Assembly (NCBI GenBank): GCA_030447865.1
Contig: JAUJOD010000001.1
Location: 730,909 to 794,908, forward strand
Length of the DNA: 64,000 nt
Source of the DNA: Nocardioidaceae bacterium
GTDB taxonomy: Bacteria > Actinomycetota > Actinomycetes > Propionibacteriales > Nocardioidaceae
Direction of reading: 5' to 3'
Shown: piece after piece, positions 35,975-44,307 of the stretch
Position numbering within the stretch: position 1 is the first letter of the stretch
How the letters are laid out: each line of letters starts with the position of its first letter
Position numbers and translations under genes: made by a program
Notes under the pieces: model-generated
What the model was told of the DNA's origin: nothing
Databases searched by the model: none
The model's input: the letters and a program-made list of their open reading frames with translations, nothing else

Positions 35975-36928
35975 ATGGAACTTTCACGACGTGGAGTGTT
36001 GGGTCTGGCTCTCGGCAGTGCCGCGGCGGCGCTGGTCGGGCCGACAACCCCAGCCCGGGCGACATCCCTTCGAAGCGTCCGGACCGCCGCCCAGTTGAGC
36101 CGGTTTCCCGGTGACCCTGGTGCAGGCAAGCTGTACTACGGGGCCAAGGTGTACGACGGCCTGGTGCGGTGGGAGAACCGGACGCTCGGGCGTCCCGTGA
36201 CTGTTCACCGCAGCTTCTACCAGGCCTACCAGATGGACCTGCTGGTCCGGCAAGCCCGACGCGACATACGGCATGGCAGGTTGCCGCATGTGTCCACGAA
36301 GCCACCGGACACGTGGAGCTCGGTCGCAGTAGGCAACCACGACGAGTGGCTCAATGTGCTGGCCTACCGGCTTCGGCGGTTGGGCTCACCTGTCTTTTTC
36401 ACCATTCACCATGAGCCCGAGGACAACGCTGCGGGCTGGGGGATGCGGCCCAGCGACTGGGTGGAGATGACGAGCAGGGTGGTGTCGATCTTCAGCCGCC
36501 GGGCCCCCAACGTCTCTGTTGTGCCGGTGCTCATGTCCTGGACTTTTGACCCAAGGTCGGGCCGTAACCCAGACGACTGGTTCGTCCCGGCGGCACCGAT
36601 CTTCGGCGTGGACATTTACAACCCCTGGTCCCGAACGAACGGGTTGCCGTGGGAGACGTTCAGCTCCCAGCTGCTGGCGACGGTGGCGCATGCCCATGGC
36701 CGGCCGATCGCGGTGGGCGAGTACGGGTGCCGTACCGATCCGAGCAACCCCGGGCGAGCAGCGGAGTGGATGCGCGACGCGTTCGATAGTGCGCGGGCAA
36801 ACAACGTGGTGGCCATGTCCTACTTCAACACCTGGGAGAACGCGCCCGATGGGACGTGGGAGCTCGACGCGGAGCGAGAGCCGGTGTTCGCTAGCAAGCT
36901 TGCGGCCGACGCCGTCGCTCGGCCGTAG
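35975..36928 (+). CDS. TAT-secreted GH26-like glycoside hydrolase
   Basis: 317 residues from ATG 35975. The N-terminus ELSRRGVLGLALGSAAAALV is a twin-arginine signal, with likely cleavage after PARA. The (beta/alpha)8-type body has the acid/base candidate Glu in FFTIHHEPEDNAAGW and the nucleophile candidate Glu in IAVGEYGCRTDPSNPG, the layout of GH26 mannanase-like enzymes, and SYFNTWENAPDGTWEL near the end. It would act outside the cell on the polymer made by the following genes, or on a foreign glycan. Substrate unknown. Confidence 0.75.
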   Translation: MELSRRGVLGLALGSAAAALVGPTTPARATSLRSVRTAAQLSRFPGDPGAGKLYYGAKVYDGLVRWENRTLGRPVTVHRSFYQAYQMDLLVRQARRDIRHGRLPHVSTKPPDTWSSVAVGNHDEWLNVLAYRLRRLGSPVFFTIHHEPEDNAAGWGMRPSDWVEMTSRVVSIFSRRAPNVSVVPVLMSWTFDPRSGRNPDDWFVPAAPIFGVDIYNPWSRTNGLPWETFSSQLLATVAHAHGRPIAVGEYGCRTDPSNPGRAAEWMRDAFDSARANNVVAMSYFNTWENAPDGTWELDAEREPVFASKLAADAVARP

Positions 36929-37099
36929 CTGACGGTCACAAAGCCACGCCCAGCGGTGCGTTCGGATGAGGTGCGTCCGGCGCGAACGCGGGCTCACCGA
37001 CTAGACTGAAGCGCTCCAAACGGTAGGACTGGATGGTGCGCAGAGCGCGGCGAGATCTCGTCCCGACCCAGGATCCGGCGGGGAGTAGCCGTACGTGCG

Positions 37100-39046
37100 A
37101 TGAGCGAAAGAGGACAAGTGACGCCGAAGGCGACGCCCCGGCTCGTGTACATCGCCGGGTTTGGTCGCTCTGGGAGCACGTTGGTAGAGCGCACGCTTGG
37201 TGCCATCCCACGATGGGTCAACGTGGGCGAACTGATACAGGTCTTCCGCCTGCCAACGGCGGCAGCGGAGCTGTGTGGATGTGGCACGCCGTTTCGAGAG
37301 TGCGCCTTCTGGTCCGCGGTTGGTGAGCGGTCATTTGGCGGGTGGTCCGGCGAGACGCTCGAACAGATCAGAGCCTTGCAGGAGACAGTGGCCCGCCAAC
37401 GGTTCCTGCCGAAGCTGCTCCTTGCTGGCGAACATCAGGACTCCCGATTCGCGGCAGCCCTTCGCGACTACGGCGCCGCGTATGAGAAGCTCTACGCCGC
37501 GATCGCCGAGGTGGCCGACGCCGACGTGATCGTTGATGCGAGCAAGTGGCCCGTGCAGGCGCTCGCTCTTCACCGGGCCAGCTCCATACCCGTAAGCCTG
37601 TTGCACCTCGTCCGTGACGCACGTGGCGTGGCTTACTCCTGGAAGAAGAGCTCGGTTCCTCGTCCGCATGCCGGAGCAAGCGACTCGGTTATGGCGTCGC
37701 TCTCCGTCTCTGCGACGGCCCGCCAATGGGCCGCCTGCCAGACGCAGATCGAACTGATTCGTCCGCTGTTCGACGCTTCCTGGCTGCTGCGCTACGAAGA
37801 CTTCGTCAGCGACCCGCGCGTGGAGTTGGAGTCCGCTCGGTCAGCGCTGGGGCTCTCGTCTTCGACCGACGGCCTCGAGCACGTCGAGGAACACTCCCTC
37901 ATCCTTTCGACGTCTCATGGCGTCGCCGGAAACCCGTCCCGCTTTGCGCACGGGCACATCGCCCTACAACCCGATGACCAATGGAGGCAGGAGTTTTCTC
38001 AGCGTGACCGTCAGGTGGTGACGGCTGTGACAGCGCCTTGGCTGGTTCGATACGGCTATCCAGTGGGGAGCACGCACACAATCACCGCGGCTGACGTGCA
38101 GGTTCCGCCCCGACCACCGGGGCCGGGGGAGTGGCCGCTCGTCGACGTGGTCGTTCCGACCCGAGGCCGACCCGATCTGGTGCGGGAGGCGGTGCAGTCG
38201 GTCGTTGACCAGGATTATCCCGGCCCGATCCGGGTGTTCGTTGTTCACGACCACGAGGAGCCACAGACCTCGCTCGCGGCGTTGGCCGCCCCGAACCGCA
38301 CCGTCAGCCCGGTATCGAACACTCGGGCCGAGGGTTTGGCGGCCACCCGCAACGTCGGCGTCGAGCACACCTCCGCCGACTACATCGCCTCGTGCGACGA
38401 CGACGACACGTGGGATCCTGACAAGCTGAGCCGGCAGATGACCCGCATGCTTAACGAGCCCGACCTGGCGGTTCTCGGTGCTGGCATCCGGCTGCTGATG
38501 TCGCCGGATCACGCAGTCGAGTGGCCCGGCAAGTCAGCTGTGGTGACTCGAGCGCAGCTCCTTCGCTCACGGCACAAGGAACTGCATTCTTCCACGCTGC
38601 TTATCAGGCGGCACGTCTTCGACGGAGTCGGACCGTATGACGAGAACCTGCCCGGCGGCTACGCCGAGGACTACGAGTTCTTGCTTCGAGCTGTCGAGGC
38701 GGGCCGGATAGGCGTCGTTAACCTGCCGCTCGCATCGATTCGCCAATACAACACGTCATGGTTTCGCGAGCGCGCCGAGGTGGTGGCCGAAGCGTTGGAG
38801 TACCTGCTGGCCAAGCACCCGCACATTGCTGAATCCAAGGCCGGTCACGCGCGGGTGCTCGGTCAGATCGCTTTCGCGCGCTCGTCTCTGGGTGACCGGA
38901 AGGGGGCAGTCGCGACGGCGGGGAAGGCTTTCCGGCGCTGGCCGATTGCTCCGCATGCCGCTCTCGCCTTGACCCATGCGGGGACTGGAGTGGAGCCCGC
39001 AAAGCTGCTCGCCATCGTGCGAAAGGCAGGACGTGGCATTACCTGA
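37100..39046 (+). CDS. Sulfotransferase fused to family-2 glycosyltransferase
   Basis: 648 residues in two parts. Residues about 10-325 are a PAPS-dependent sulfotransferase: 5'-phosphosulfate loop GFGRSGSTLVERTLG (about 19), VDASKWP, and 3'-phosphate motif LVRDARGVAYSWKK. Residues about 345-590 are a GT-A fold family-2 glycosyltransferase: VDVVVPTRGRPDLVREAVQS, the metal motif region CDDDDTWDPDKL (about 431), and GGYAEDYEFLLRAVEAG. A helical tail follows. One polypeptide could add a sugar and sulfate it, or sulfate its acceptor. The next gene starts 14 bases inside its end. Confidence 0.85.
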   Translation: MSERGQVTPKATPRLVYIAGFGRSGSTLVERTLGAIPRWVNVGELIQVFRLPTAAAELCGCGTPFRECAFWSAVGERSFGGWSGETLEQIRALQETVARQRFLPKLLLAGEHQDSRFAAALRDYGAAYEKLYAAIAEVADADVIVDASKWPVQALALHRASSIPVSLLHLVRDARGVAYSWKKSSVPRPHAGASDSVMASLSVSATARQWAACQTQIELIRPLFDASWLLRYEDFVSDPRVELESARSALGLSSSTDGLEHVEEHSLILSTSHGVAGNPSRFAHGHIALQPDDQWRQEFSQRDRQVVTAVTAPWLVRYGYPVGSTHTITAADVQVPPRPPGPGEWPLVDVVVPTRGRPDLVREAVQSVVDQDYPGPIRVFVVHDHEEPQTSLAALAAPNRTVSPVSNTRAEGLAATRNVGVEHTSADYIASCDDDDTWDPDKLSRQMTRMLNEPDLAVLGAGIRLLMSPDHAVEWPGKSAVVTRAQLLRSRHKELHSSTLLIRRHVFDGVGPYDENLPGGYAEDYEFLLRAVEAGRIGVVNLPLASIRQYNTSWFRERAEVVAEALEYLLAKHPHIAESKAGHARVLGQIAFARSSLGDRKGAVATAGKAFRRWPIAPHAALALTHAGTGVEPAKLLAIVRKAGRGIT

Positions 39047-40436
39047 AGCGCAGCTGACACCTGCCGCCGCTGGTCACTCCACTCCAGCTCGTGCAGCGGC
39101 CCCCGCCAGCGGGTGGCTGCGTCCGGGGTGGCCGTTGACGGCGCTGTACGTCTTCTTCCCGCTGTGGTGGGTGCTCGGGCTGAGCCACTTCATCTTCTTG
39201 ATCTTCGCTATACCGATGGCGTGGGAACTGGCGCGCAGGCGCCCGGTCTTCGCTCCGACGGGGTTCGGGCTTTGGCTGCTGTTCTTGGTCGTGGTGGCCA
39301 CGGGAAGCCTGCTGCTGTGGATCGTTCCGCCGGGAACAGTCCCGGCCCATGGCGCAGGAAAGCTGATCGCCTGGTCTTACCACTTCGCCTGGTACGCCGC
39401 GATCACAATTGTGGCGTTATACATCGTCAACATGCCGGAGCGAGAGCTGCCCACCGACAAGGTGATGCGGTTACTTGGCCTGATGTTCGTCTACACGGCG
39501 CTCGGCGGCTTGGCTGGCGTGCTATTTCCCAGCGCGGATTTTCCGTCCCTCCTCGAACTGGTGATTTCCGTCCCCAGTGACAACTTCTTGTCGTTCTTGC
39601 TGCATCCCTGGGTGAACACCCCGAGCGACTTCCTCGGGTACGACCAGCCTCGCCCGGCTGCGCCCTTCTCCTACGCCAACGACTGGGGAAACAACCTCGG
39701 GTTGTTCCTCCCATTCTTCTGGGGTAGCTGGCTGCGCCGCGACGCGGGCTGGCGGCGCCCGGTGGGAATCGTGGTTCTCGTGGCGTCGTTCGTGCCGATC
39801 GCCTACTCGCTGAACCGTGGTCTTTGGGCAGGTTTGATTGCAGCCGTTGTCCTCGTGGCGCTCAGACTGGCCGCATTAGGACGCGTACGGGTGCTGCAGG
39901 TGACCGTTGCACTGCTGATGGTGGGCGCAGTGGCCTTCATGGCTTCGCCGCTATATGACACCGTGGCACTGCGAGTCAACACGCCCCACAGCAATGATCG
40001 ACGAGCGGAGCTCTCCGAAGAGGTGTTCTCCACAACCGTCGTACTGTCTCCACTCCTCGGCTACGGTGAAACGCGCGACGTCTCAGGCAGCTTCGCCTCG
40101 ATCGCGGGCGGCGATACTCCGGACTGCACGCATTGTGGGCCGCCGCCGCTCGGCACCCAGGGATTCCTGTGGCGGCTCATCTTCACGACCGGACTGCTCG
40201 GCACCCTGTTCTTTCTGACGTTCGTCATCGGGCAGTTTCTCCGCTTCGTCCGGGCCGAAGATCCGGTTGCTCTGATCGGTTGCCTGGTGATCTTCTTGGC
40301 CTTGCTCTTCTCGCTGGTCTATGACTCGCTGGAGTCGCCGCTCTTCACCATGATGATCGCGATCGGCCTGCTCAACAGGAGGTTCGTCCGCGACGGGCAG
40401 ACAGCCAGGAGTCGTCCAGCTTCGAAGGCACAGTGA
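39033..40436 (+). CDS. O-antigen ligase/polymerase (Wzy-like) membrane protein
   Basis: About 467 residues from GTG 39033, inside the end of the previous gene. About eleven transmembrane segments, with a large extracytoplasmic loop between them (SADFPSLLELVISV ... NDWGNNLGLFLPFF) and a second near LLGYGETRDVSGSF, the usual Wzy/WaaL pattern. ...SLNRGLWAGLIAAVV is typical of Wzy-type polymerases that join lipid-linked repeat units outside the membrane. It belongs to the overlapping run of genes from 37100 to 43229, likely one operon. Confidence 0.82.
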   Translation: MALPEAQLTPAAAGHSTPARAAAPASGWLRPGWPLTALYVFFPLWWVLGLSHFIFLIFAIPMAWELARRRPVFAPTGFGLWLLFLVVVATGSLLLWIVPPGTVPAHGAGKLIAWSYHFAWYAAITIVALYIVNMPERELPTDKVMRLLGLMFVYTALGGLAGVLFPSADFPSLLELVISVPSDNFLSFLLHPWVNTPSDFLGYDQPRPAAPFSYANDWGNNLGLFLPFFWGSWLRRDAGWRRPVGIVVLVASFVPIAYSLNRGLWAGLIAAVVLVALRLAALGRVRVLQVTVALLMVGAVAFMASPLYDTVALRVNTPHSNDRRAELSEEVFSTTVVLSPLLGYGETRDVSGSFASIAGGDTPDCTHCGPPPLGTQGFLWRLIFTTGLLGTLFFLTFVIGQFLRFVRAEDPVALIGCLVIFLALLFSLVYDSLESPLFTMMIAIGLLNRRFVRDGQTARSRPASKAQ

Positions 40437-41611
40437 GCCGCTCGGTGGCGGAGCGCCTGCCGGATTCGGTGGTGGCGCTCTGGCCACCGCCGGCTCGTGT
40501 CGCCGTGCGCTGGTCGAAGCGGAACGACGAGACGAACTACTTCGTGCTGCCGTCGACGAGAAGAGTCCGCCTGATCGTGCCGATCGGCGTACCCGGGGCC
40601 GAACGGATGCTTGTTCGGCACGCTGGCGGTCCGTTGATCCGAGCCGGTCGGTCGCTGTGGAGCCGCGCCGCGCCGAGGCGGATGAGTGCGCGGCTTCCGG
40701 TGCGCAGGATGTGCGTACACGAAGCACCCGACGGCATCGAGCGCCACCTGGCCACCCAGCTGGCACAAGACATCCGGATAGGTGTTCTGCTGGGGCCGCC
40801 ACGTCCCAACCAGAAGCCCGTCCTGCAGATCTTCGACGCTGCAGGCTCTACTCTTGCGTTCGCCAAGGTCGGGGTCACGCCCCTGGCGGCTGCGTTGGTG
40901 GCTGGGGAGGCAGCTGCGCTGCAGCTGGTCACCAGCGCGCGACGCCGTACGTTCGAAGCGCCGCAGGTGCTCTCGTCGGACTCTTGGCGCGGCCTCCCGG
41001 TGCTAATCCAGCAGGCCCTCCCGTTGTCACAGCAACGGCTGCCGCTGCAGGAGCCGCCAGTGACGGTGGTCGCGGAAATCGCTGCGCTGGCCGGGATCAC
41101 CTCCGGACCGCTGAGTCGCACCGCACTGGTGGCGGCACCGTCGGTTCCCGATCGCTGGTTCGGCCTGGACCTCCAACCGTTCGAGCGCCTGCGCCAGCGA
41201 CTGTCCGGCCACGAACGTTGTCCCCTCGGTAGCTGGCACGGCGACCTTTCCCCATGGAACTTGGCGAGCGACGGATCGACCACTCAGGTGTGGGACTGGG
41301 AGCGGTTCGAGCAACACGTTCCGGTTGGCCTTGACGCGGCTCATTACCGCATCCAGCACGCCGTCGCCGGCCGGCAAGAACTGCCCGAAGCGTGGCGGTT
41401 GGCGACGCGCGATGTCCGCACGGTGCTTACCGCATGTGGCCAGGCTGAGCGGCACGCGGACGTCGTAGCTGGCACATACCTGGTGATGATCTGTCAACGG
41501 TATGTTGGTGACGCCGTCGAGGGACCGGCTCCAGAACTTCGTCGGCGCATGAGCTGGCTGGCGGGTCTGAGTGCCGTAGCGGCCGCCGCACTTGAGAAAG
41601 GCCCAACGTGA
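40433..41611 (+). CDS. APH-fold phosphotransferase in the polysaccharide operon
   Basis: 392 residues. The C-terminal half has the kinase catalytic loop GSWHGDLSPWNLA (about 269) and the metal motif VWDWERFEQ. The N-terminal half lacks a clear nucleotide Lys motif but has FAKVGVTPLAAALVAGEA, which may supply it. The substrate could be a sugar of the polymer pathway; no close family is recognised. GTG 40433 and the stop at 41611 both overlap neighbours by four bases, so it is translated within the operon. Confidence 0.7.
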   Translation: MSRSVAERLPDSVVALWPPPARVAVRWSKRNDETNYFVLPSTRRVRLIVPIGVPGAERMLVRHAGGPLIRAGRSLWSRAAPRRMSARLPVRRMCVHEAPDGIERHLATQLAQDIRIGVLLGPPRPNQKPVLQIFDAAGSTLAFAKVGVTPLAAALVAGEAAALQLVTSARRRTFEAPQVLSSDSWRGLPVLIQQALPLSQQRLPLQEPPVTVVAEIAALAGITSGPLSRTALVAAPSVPDRWFGLDLQPFERLRQRLSGHERCPLGSWHGDLSPWNLASDGSTTQVWDWERFEQHVPVGLDAAHYRIQHAVAGRQELPEAWRLATRDVRTVLTACGQAERHADVVAGTYLVMICQRYVGDAVEGPAPELRRRMSWLAGLSAVAAAALEKGPT

Positions 41612-42483
41612 CGCCGTCGGTGCGCGAACTGGCTCCGCCAGCAGTTCAGCGGGCCGGCCGCAGCGTTGCTGTCACTCTGGGGCGCGCCAGTGCGCCGCTG
41701 CGGGCAGAGCCGACGTTCCTCGTGGTGGGGGCGCAACGCGCGGGCACCACGTCACTGTTTCGGGCCCTGCTCGGACACCCCAATGTCCTGCGTCCCAACC
41801 TGCACAAGGGTGTCAACTACTTCGACGTCAACTATGGCCGGAGCTGGTCGTGGTACCTCGGGCACTTTCCGTTGAAGGCGACGGCCCGGCGTCGTCGCGC
41901 CCCGGGCCAGCACACAGCCGCCGTGTTCGAAGCCAGTGGCTACTACATGTTTCACCCGCACGCAGCCGCTCGCATCGCAGCACGCCTTCCGGACGTGCGG
42001 GTCGTTGCACTGGTGCGAGACCCCGTGCGGCGCGCGCACTCGGCGTACAAGCACGAATACGCGCGCGGCTTCGAGACCGAGACCTTCGAACGAGCGCTCG
42101 ACCTGGAGGACGCACGCATCGAGCCTGAGCTGGACCGGATGCTGGCGGACCCCAGCTACCAGAGTTGCGTCTACCGCCACCAGGCCTATCGACGGCGCGG
42201 ACGCTACGCGGAACAACTGCGGCGGTTTGCTGATCTGATTGGCCGAAGCCGCGTCCACGTGATCGAGAGCGAGCGGTTCTTCACTGCACCTGCTGAGCAG
42301 CTCTTTGGCCTGTTGGACTTTCTGCACCTGCCGCCCTACCTGCCGAAGTCTTTCGACCGGTTCAATGCGAGGCCAGGGACAGCAATCTCACCATCGATCG
42401 AGGCAGAGCTTCGTGAGTACTTCCGCCCGCACGACGTCGCCCTCGCCGACTTCCTTGGGAAACCGCCGATATGGTCGAGCTGA
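41608..42483 (+). CDS. Sulfotransferase, heparan-sulfate/NodH type
   Basis: 291 residues. PAPS 5'-phosphosulfate loop VVGAQRAGTTSLFRALLGHP (about 40), catalytic-region KGVNYFDVNYGRSWSWYLGHFP, and 3'-phosphate motif LVRDPVRRAHSAYKHEYARG. This is the Sulfotransfer_1/3 class that sulfates carbohydrates in the cytoplasm. It is a second sulfotransferase in the same operon and differs from the fused one, so two different positions may be sulfated. No PAPS-synthesis gene is within the window. Confidence 0.88.
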   Translation: MTPSVRELAPPAVQRAGRSVAVTLGRASAPLRAEPTFLVVGAQRAGTTSLFRALLGHPNVLRPNLHKGVNYFDVNYGRSWSWYLGHFPLKATARRRRAPGQHTAAVFEASGYYMFHPHAAARIAARLPDVRVVALVRDPVRRAHSAYKHEYARGFETETFERALDLEDARIEPELDRMLADPSYQSCVYRHQAYRRRGRYAEQLRRFADLIGRSRVHVIESERFFTAPAEQLFGLLDFLHLPPYLPKSFDRFNARPGTAISPSIEAELREYFRPHDVALADFLGKPPIWSS

Positions 42484-43229
42484 CAGGTCGAGTGACCCGG
42501 CTGCCGACGTTGGCCGGCTACCTGGCTTTGCTGCGCTCCAACCTTCTCGTGGTCCTGCTCGTCACCGCACTAGGCGGACTGGCCGGTTACTGGTGGCAGG
42601 CGCAACAGCCACATTCCTACCGCGCCAGTGCAGCCGTTCAGGTGCCCAGCAACCCGGTGTACGTCGACCTCGCTCCTGACGGTCCGACGCCGAAACCGGC
42701 CACCATCGACACGACCGCCCAACTGGTCTTCTCTGGCAATGTTCTGAGGCGAGTTTCCGACGCGACAGGCGAACCGCCTGCCGCTGTCCACGATGGCCTC
42801 AGCGTGTCGGCATACCCCCTCAGTGGGGTGTTGATCATCAGCTTCCAAGCCCGCACCGCTGACGCAGCAATCAGGGGTGCTAACGAAGCTGCTCGCGCGC
42901 TGCTGGAGGAGCGGGCCGAGGTTCATCCGGACGCTCGACTGGCTGGAGCTCGCGCGCTTCATCAACGACTGCTGGCACTGCGCAGCCAGGCTGAACGAGA
43001 CGTGTCGCAGTTCCCGGCGGTTGCTCGGCGCATTGATACCCGCCTGCATCATCTCAGCGAGCTGCTGACCCAGCGGGAAGCCGTCGCTGGCCGCGTGGTC
43101 CATGGCGCGAGGCCAGCTGAGCGCGTCGGCGTCCACGCCGAACTGCCCATCACCACGGGGCTCGTCACCGGGTTCACGCTGGCGGTCGGCTGGGCGTGGT
43201 GGCGGCGTCCGGGCGTAGCGCTGGGGTGA
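42471..43229 (+). CDS. Wzz-like chain-length/polysaccharide copolymerase, short
   Basis: 252 residues. An N-terminal transmembrane helix (LLVVLLVTALGGLAGYWW), an extracytoplasmic region with beta and helical segments (YRASAAVQVPSN, then IRGANEAARALLEERAEV), and a C-terminal helix (GLVTGFTLAVGWAWW) fit Wzz/polysaccharide copolymerase topology without a kinase domain. It overlaps the preceding sulfotransferase by 13 bases and ends just before convergent genes. It probably sets polymer length with the Wzy protein. Confidence 0.72.
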   Translation: MVELTGRVTRLPTLAGYLALLRSNLLVVLLVTALGGLAGYWWQAQQPHSYRASAAVQVPSNPVYVDLAPDGPTPKPATIDTTAQLVFSGNVLRRVSDATGEPPAAVHDGLSVSAYPLSGVLIISFQARTADAAIRGANEAARALLEERAEVHPDARLAGARALHQRLLALRSQAERDVSQFPAVARRIDTRLHHLSELLTQREAVAGRVVHGARPAERVGVHAELPITTGLVTGFTLAVGWAWWRRPGVALG

Positions 43230-43238
43230 AGCGGTGCC

Positions 43239-43787
43239 TCAGCGCCGCGGCTGGCTGAGCAGCCGCTCGACCAGGGCACCGAACCGCATAGCTGAGGCCC
43301 GTACGCGGTTCTGTGCTGCTTCAGCATCAACCCCGAAGCCGCGCGGAGCTGAGAGCCGCTGCAGCAGGGCTTGGCGAAACTCTGCCTCTGAACTGACTGC
43401 GGTCACCAGTTCGCTGCTGGCGAGGCGGCCGACGAACCGCAACTGATGGCCGTCGACATGCTCACCAAGCGTCGGGTCTCGCGCAACGGCGATCGGTCTG
43501 GTGCCGCAGCGCCGGGCAACGCTTATCGAGCCTGGTCCGCCATGAGTGACCACAACGTGGGCGGCCCGCATGAGCTCGGCGAGTTCGTCCGCCGTGAAGA
43601 ACGCTTGCCCTGCTGCTACCCGAGGCGGAGGGGAACTCCCGTGCTGAACCAGCACATCGACGTCTGGAGCAGTCGCGGCGAACGTGTCGCACCAACCGAC
43701 CAGCCGATCAAACCGGTGGTGGTCTGTCCCGACGGTGCACACAACCAGTGGCCGCACCCGGCTTTCTGTTCGACCGACATCGGTCAT
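43239..43787 (-). CDS. Alg13/PssE-like glycosyltransferase catalytic subunit
   Basis: 182 residues of the GT28 C-terminal fold. VCTVGTDHHRFDRLVGW opens the nucleotide-sugar domain, and ADELAELMRAAHVVVTHGGPGSISVARRCGTRPIAVARDP is the UDP-sugar-binding motif. It lacks the acceptor-binding N-domain, which is supplied by the neighbour. The ATG overlaps the neighbour's stop by four bases. Such pairs add the second sugar to a lipid-linked intermediate at the membrane. Confidence 0.85.
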   Translation of the reverse strand: MTDVGRTESRVRPLVVCTVGTDHHRFDRLVGWCDTFAATAPDVDVLVQHGSSPPPRVAAGQAFFTADELAELMRAAHVVVTHGGPGSISVARRCGTRPIAVARDPTLGEHVDGHQLRFVGRLASSELVTAVSSEAEFRQALLQRLSAPRGFGVDAEAAQNRVRASAMRFGALVERLLSQPRR

Positions 43788-44245
43788 AGCAGCGGACCGA
43801 TTACCTCAGCCGCCGGGTACTGCCGTCGCTGTTCCTCCCACTGCACACACATGAGGGAAATGAAGGGCCGGCACAGCCGGGCGGTCAACGTGGCGGAGTC
43901 GATTCGGTCGTAGACCTCGATGTAGGCGGTTGGGATCCGCATCAATCGGGCGAAGACGAAGAACGGCAGCGCCACGCCAGCTCCGGTAGAGACGACGACA
44001 TCCGGTCGCGGCTGGCGAATGACCCGCCAGGCCAGCGCAGAGTTCCGCATCAAATTGAGGACGTTGCGCGTGGTCGGATGGTGCGCCCAAATGGCGTCTT
44101 CGTCTTCCAAGAGGGACACCGCGTCGGGAGTATCGAAGGTAACCCAGGTGCGCTGCCAGCTCTCCCACCACGGTCGCAGGGACCACAGCTGGGCTAGATG
44201 ACCTCCGCTGGAGCCAACGAGCAGCACCCGCCTCTCGGCCGTCAT
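43784..44245 (-). CDS. Alg14/PssD-like glycosyltransferase membrane subunit
   Basis: 153 residues. RRVLLVGSSGGHLAQLWSLRPWW is the Alg14/MurG N-domain hallmark, followed by PDVVVSTGAGVALPFFVFARLM and IPTAYIEVYDRID. The C-terminal Alg13-like part is encoded by the next gene downstream, so the two form one enzyme. The pair is divergent from the wzz-kinase gene and lies on the opposite strand to the rest of the operon. Confidence 0.85.
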   Translation of the reverse strand: MTAERRVLLVGSSGGHLAQLWSLRPWWESWQRTWVTFDTPDAVSLLEDEDAIWAHHPTTRNVLNLMRNSALAWRVIRQPRPDVVVSTGAGVALPFFVFARLMRIPTAYIEVYDRIDSATLTARLCRPFISLMCVQWEEQRRQYPAAEVIGPLL

Positions 44246-44294
44246 CCGCGATTCACCACACTCTTCTCCACCCGGGAAATACGGTGCCCGATGC

Positions 44295-44307
44295 TAGTCT
44301 CTGACCG
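44295..44307 (+). promoter_or_regulatory. Possible leaderless promoter of the Wzz/kinase-like gene
   Basis: TAGTCT at 44295-44300 matches an actinobacterial -10 and is six bases before the GTG at 44307. No Shine-Dalgarno precedes the GTG. Together these suggest transcription begins at the start codon. No clear -35 is seen. Confidence 0.4.
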
